Shown in pieces: positions 61,118-64,000 of a stretch of DNA of 64,000 bases. A program made the translations under genes and the position numbers. Under the pieces are notes generated by a model, which was given only the letters and a program-made list of their open reading frames with translations, was not told the DNA's origin and made no database searches. Within the stretch, counting starts at the first letter, position 1. Every line of letters starts with the position of its first letter. Origin of the DNA: Pseudomonas sp. PA27(2017) (lineage in GTDB: Bacteria > Pseudomonadota > Gammaproteobacteria > Pseudomonadales > Pseudomonadaceae); assembly GCF_001945445.1 (NCBI RefSeq), contig NZ_MSXW01000058.1, positions 62,001 to 126,000 of the forward strand, in the 5' to 3' direction.

Positions 61118-61606
61118 TCAGTGCTTGGTCAGCTTGTCCAGGTAACCCATGGCGAAAGCCGAGATCACGAAGGTCATGTGGATGATCACGTACCACTTCA
61201 GGTGCTCGGGATCATGGTTACGGGCATCCATGAACACCCGCAGCAGGTGGATCGAGGAAATCGCCACGATGGAAGCCGCTACCTTCATCTTCAGCGAGCT
61301 GGAATCCATCTTGCCGAGCCAGGCGAGCTTTTCCTTGTTGTCGTCGATATCCAGCTGCGAAACGAAGTTCTCGTAACCGGACATCATCACCATCACCAGC
61401 AGGCCACCGACCAGCGCCATGTCGACCAACGACAGCAGCACCAGGATCAGGTCCGCCTCGGCCATGGAGAAAATATTGGGCAGGATGTGGAAGATTTCCT
61501 GGAAGAACTTCAGGGCCAGCGCCAGCAGGCCCAGCGACAGACCGAAATAGATGGGGGCCAGCAGCCAGCGCGATGCGTACATCGCGTTCTCGATAAAGCG
61601 TTCCAT
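61118..61606 (-). CDS. UPF0114/YqhA family membrane protein
   Basis: A 162-residue inner-membrane protein with four hydrophobic segments (YFGLSLGLLALALKFFQEIF, LVLLSLVDMALVGGLLVMVMMSGYENFVS, KVAASIVAISSIHLLRVFM, VIIHMTFVISAFAMGYLD). The pattern is the YqhA/UPF0114 family. Function unknown. Confidence 0.9.
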   Translation of the reverse strand: MERFIENAMYASRWLLAPIYFGLSLGLLALALKFFQEIFHILPNIFSMAEADLILVLLSLVDMALVGGLLVMVMMSGYENFVSQLDIDDNKEKLAWLGKMDSSSLKMKVAASIVAISSIHLLRVFMDARNHDPEHLKWYVIIHMTFVISAFAMGYLDKLTKH

Positions 61607-61795
61607 GGACTCTCACAAGTAATGAACAGGCGAGCGAGTATACCCAGCGTCCGACCGCAGGCAAGCAGGCGGGTTCGCCGACGACAGCGCTTAAGCATGC
61701 TGAATGCGGTAGCTGGGCGACTGTGGATAAGATCTGCGGCCCGGCGTCGCAGGCTGACCGATGGGTCGCGCCGCGAACGCGTCGAAACGGCCCGC

Positions 61796-62137
61796 TCAAC
61801 TATCGGGCAGCGACAGGGATACGCCGCGAGAAGCGCTGCGCGCGTTGTTCAAGCGGCGTAATTGCGCTTGGGCATGCAGGCGCCAGATCATGGGCTCGTG
61901 GCAGGTGCAGTAACCCTGGCCGGCCAGGCTTTCGGCGATGTCGTCGATCAGTTGTTCGACCACCAGAGGCCCGTGGAATGGGCCTTGCGCCTTGACGGTG
62001 GAGGGTTGCCGGGCAGACAGGCCGGCAACGCAGATCAGCGTCCAAAGTCCTTGCTCCCCCGCCAGGGGCAGCACCGTGCATTCGATGCGCGTGATCACAC
62101 CGAGACAATCACGGGTCAGGCAGAGGCTACGCGACAT
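61796..62137 (-). CDS. hypothetical conserved protein (PA4575-like)
   Basis: A 113-residue protein (MSRSLCLTRDCLGVITRIECTVLPLAGEQGLWTLICVAGL...GYCTCHEPMIWRLHAQAQLRRLN). Not recognised beyond a position equal to a small hypothetical gene next to the Lon-like protease in P. aeruginosa. The start was placed at MSRSLC because GAGGAT lies upstream. Several Cys could hint at metal or disulfide chemistry. Confidence 0.65.
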   Translation of the reverse strand: MSRSLCLTRDCLGVITRIECTVLPLAGEQGLWTLICVAGLSARQPSTVKAQGPFHGPLVVEQLIDDIAESLAGQGYCTCHEPMIWRLHAQAQLRRLNNARSASRGVSLSLPDS

Positions 62138-62317
62138 GGCGGCGATCCTCGCAGAGACAGACCTGCAGCCTACACCCGAAGCGCCTGCCGGCAAAGGCAG
62201 GTTTATACACAGAAGCTGTGGATAACCTTGTGCATGACAGGTGCGCAAGCACCTGCATGCTGCCGGCCAAAGGGCAGCAGGCGAGCCGATCAGCGATTGA
62301 TCAGCTCGCCAACCACC

Positions 62318-64000
62318 CTATTCCGCCGCAGGCTTTTTCGCCCGCGGCTTCTTGGGCTTTTCCGGCAGCGCCGCGGTGAGCGCTTCCTTGGCCTGTTCGG
62401 GCTTTTCTTCCTCGCCCATGCCGATCTCGGCAATCTCGCGCAGGCGCTCGACCACGCGCGCGTTCACGCTGCCCTTGGGGAAGTGGCCCTTGTCGTCTGG
62501 CGTGCCGGCATCCTCACCGACCAGCAGGCTCAGCGCCTCATCCACATGGCGCACGGCATAGATATGGAACTGCCCGGCGCGCACGGCCTGCAGCACACGC
62601 TCGTCGAGCATCAGGGTGGACACGTTGGAGTGCGGGATGATCGCCCCCTGCTCGCCGGTCAGCCCGCGGGCTTCGCAGAGGCGGAAGAAGCCTTCGATCT
62701 TCTCGTTGACGCCACCGACCGCCTGCACCTCACCGAACTGATTGATCGACCCGGTGATGGCGAAGCACTGCTTGAGCGGCGTACGCGACAACGCCGAGAT
62801 CAGCGTACAGACCTCGCCGAGCGAGGCGCTGTCGCCATCGACGTAGCCGTAGGATTGCTCCAGGGCAATGCTCGCCGAGATTTCCAGGGGGAATTCCTGG
62901 GCGTAGCGGCTGCCGAGAAAACCGGTAAGGATCATCACGCCCTTGGAGTGGATCGGCTGGCCGAGGTTGACTTCGCGCTCGATGTCGACGATGCCCGAGC
63001 CGCCCGGATAAACGGTAGCGGAGATGCGCGCCGGCACGCCGAACGCCGAGTCGCCCACTTCCAGCACGGTCAGGCCGTTGCACTTGCCGATGGCCGCGCC
63101 GACGGTGTCGATGAGGATGATGCCGGCGAGCATGTCGTCGATGATCCGCGCCGAGACGCGCCCGGTGCGAGTGGCCTTGGCCTTGAGCGCACGCTCGATG
63201 TGATCGGCGTCGGTCACCGCCTCGCCGGCCAGGTTGCGGATGAAGTCCGCCTCGCTGACCAGCTGGAACAGGTCGCCGATGCGTGCCGACAGCCGCCCCT
63301 GGTGTTCGGCCAGGCGCGCACTGTAGGTGGCCAGACGCGCGACCGCGGCAGCGGTGAGCGGTGCCATGCCTTCCTCGGTGGTGCGGGTTTTCATCAGTTG
63401 GGCGAACTGCTCCAGACTGTCGTCGGCCAGCGGGATGTCTTCGTCGAAGTCGACCAGCACCCGGAACATCTCCTGGAAGTCCGGATCGGCGTCCTGCAAC
63501 GCGTAATACAGCTGGCGCGAACCGATGATCACCACCTTGAGTTGCAGTGGCACGGTTTCCGGGTTCAGGGTCACGGTGGCGATGCGGCCCAGGTCGGCCA
63601 GAGGCGACTCCATCTTCAGCTTGCGCGACTGCAGGGCGCGCTTGAGCGCCTCCCAGACGAACGGCTCGCTGAGGAATTTCTCCGCCTCGAGGATCAGGAA
63701 ACCGCCGTTGGCGCGATGCAGCGCACCGGGGCGCAGTTGGCGATAACTGGTATAGAGCGCGCCCTGGTCGGTGTTGTACTCGATGCGGCCGAACAGGTTG
63801 TCGTAGGTCGGGTGCGGCTCGAACACCACCGGCGCGCCACCATCGACATGGTGGCCGACGATCAGGCTCGGGCAGTACAGCTCTTCGAGCAGCTTACGGG
63901 TCTGGGCGTCGGGCTTTTCCACCTCGATCAGCAGGTCGATCACGCTTTTCAGCAGATCCACCTGCATGGCCTGCAGGTAGGCGCACACACCGGCGTTCTC
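62318..64000 (-). CDS. Lon-like ATP-dependent protease (LonB/LonP type), 3' part
   Basis: The 3' end of a large gene that continues past the right edge. At least 560 C-terminal residues are present: AAA+ remnants (GALHRANGGFLILEAEKFL, VVIIGSRQLYYAL) and a Lon S16 protease domain with the catalytic Ser in VDGDSASLGEV and Lys in GGVNEKIEGFF. This is the Lon-like protease with an N-terminal P-loop family (PA4576 type), not classical Lon. The tail is Lys/Ala/Pro-rich. Confidence 0.93.
   Translation of the reverse strand, partial: ENAGVCAYLQAMQVDLLKSVIDLLIEVEKPDAQTRKLLEELYCPSLIVGHHVDGGAPVVFEPHPTYDNLFGRIEYNTDQGALYTSYRQLRPGALHRANGGFLILEAEKFLSEPFVWEALKRALQSRKLKMESPLADLGRIATVTLNPETVPLQLKVVIIGSRQLYYALQDADPDFQEMFRVLVDFDEDIPLADDSLEQFAQLMKTRTTEEGMAPLTAAAVARLATYSARLAEHQGRLSARIGDLFQLVSEADFIRNLAGEAVTDADHIERALKAKATRTGRVSARIIDDMLAGIILIDTVGAAIGKCNGLTVLEVGDSAFGVPARISATVYPGGSGIVDIEREVNLGQPIHSKGVMILTGFLGSRYAQEFPLEISASIALEQSYGYVDGDSASLGEVCTLISALSRTPLKQCFAITGSINQFGEVQAVGGVNEKIEGFFRLCEARGLTGEQGAIIPHSNVSTLMLDERVLQAVRAGQFHIYAVRHVDEALSLLVGEDAGTPDDKGHFPKGSVNARVVERLREIAEIGMGEEEKPEQAKEALTAALPEKPKKPRAKKPAAE

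Overview
The window is chromosomal DNA of a GC-rich Pseudomonas. Gene order, protein lengths (for example a 372-residue ProB, a 448-residue BauA and a 91-residue S20) and the REP/RAYT elements all fit that genus. The species cannot be fixed from this sequence. The genome is not obviously that of a classical P. syringae, although it carries a P. syringae-type Hrp secretion system.

Left flank (1-18.0 kb): a branched-chain amino acid binding protein, a periplasmic metallo-beta-lactamase-fold protein, a decayed NYN gene next to a REP-associated tyrosine transposase (RAYT) with its REP hairpins, a beta-alanine/malonate-semialdehyde catabolic set (mmsA/bauC, bauA, LysR regulator), two small DUF genes, an aldo/keto reductase, a TetR regulator, a YigZ protein, a 2-hydroxyacid dehydrogenase, a YceK-like lipoprotein, ubiX, mpl, a GNAT enzyme, mtfA, ppa and a dienelactone hydrolase.

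Island (about 18.2-44.5 kb): a complete Hrp/Hrc group 1 type III secretion system in P. syringae gene order. On the left are a chaperone-effector pair resembling ShcM-HopM1, an unrecognised candidate effector on the opposite strand, a short HrpK-like translocator and the ECF sigma factor HrpL. Next come two long convergent operons. The rightward one is hrpJ-hrcV-hrpQ-hrcN-hrpO-hrpP-hrcQa-hrcQb-hrcR-hrcS-hrcT-hrcU. The leftward one is hrpA-hrpZ-hrpB-hrcJ-hrpD-hrpE-hrpF-hrpG-hrcC-hrpT-hrpV. The enhancer-binding proteins HrpS and HrpR close the island. The regulatory logic is readable: HrpR/HrpS should activate a -24/-12 promoter before hrpL, and HrpL should read five good hrp boxes (GGAAC[CT]-N15/16-CCACNNA) before shcM-hopM1, the candidate effector, hrpK, hrpJ and hrpA. 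AvrE, HrpW, HrpH and a tRNA boundary are not present in the window.

Right flank (45.7-64 kb): the conserved Pseudomonas housekeeping block ispH - (toxin-antitoxin pair) - fkpB - lspA - ileS - ribF - murJ - rpsT - creA - proB - obg - rpmA - rplU - ispB. It is followed by a small Fur-box-preceded gene, fklB, several small conserved genes and the 3' part of a Lon-like protease gene that runs off the right edge.

The points most worth following up are the unrecognised HrpL-controlled candidate effector (21092-22126), the compact island layout with a HopM1-like effector directly beside hrpK, the fusion of the usual hrpZ and hrpC operons, and the toxin-antitoxin pair inserted in the ispH-fkpB operon.
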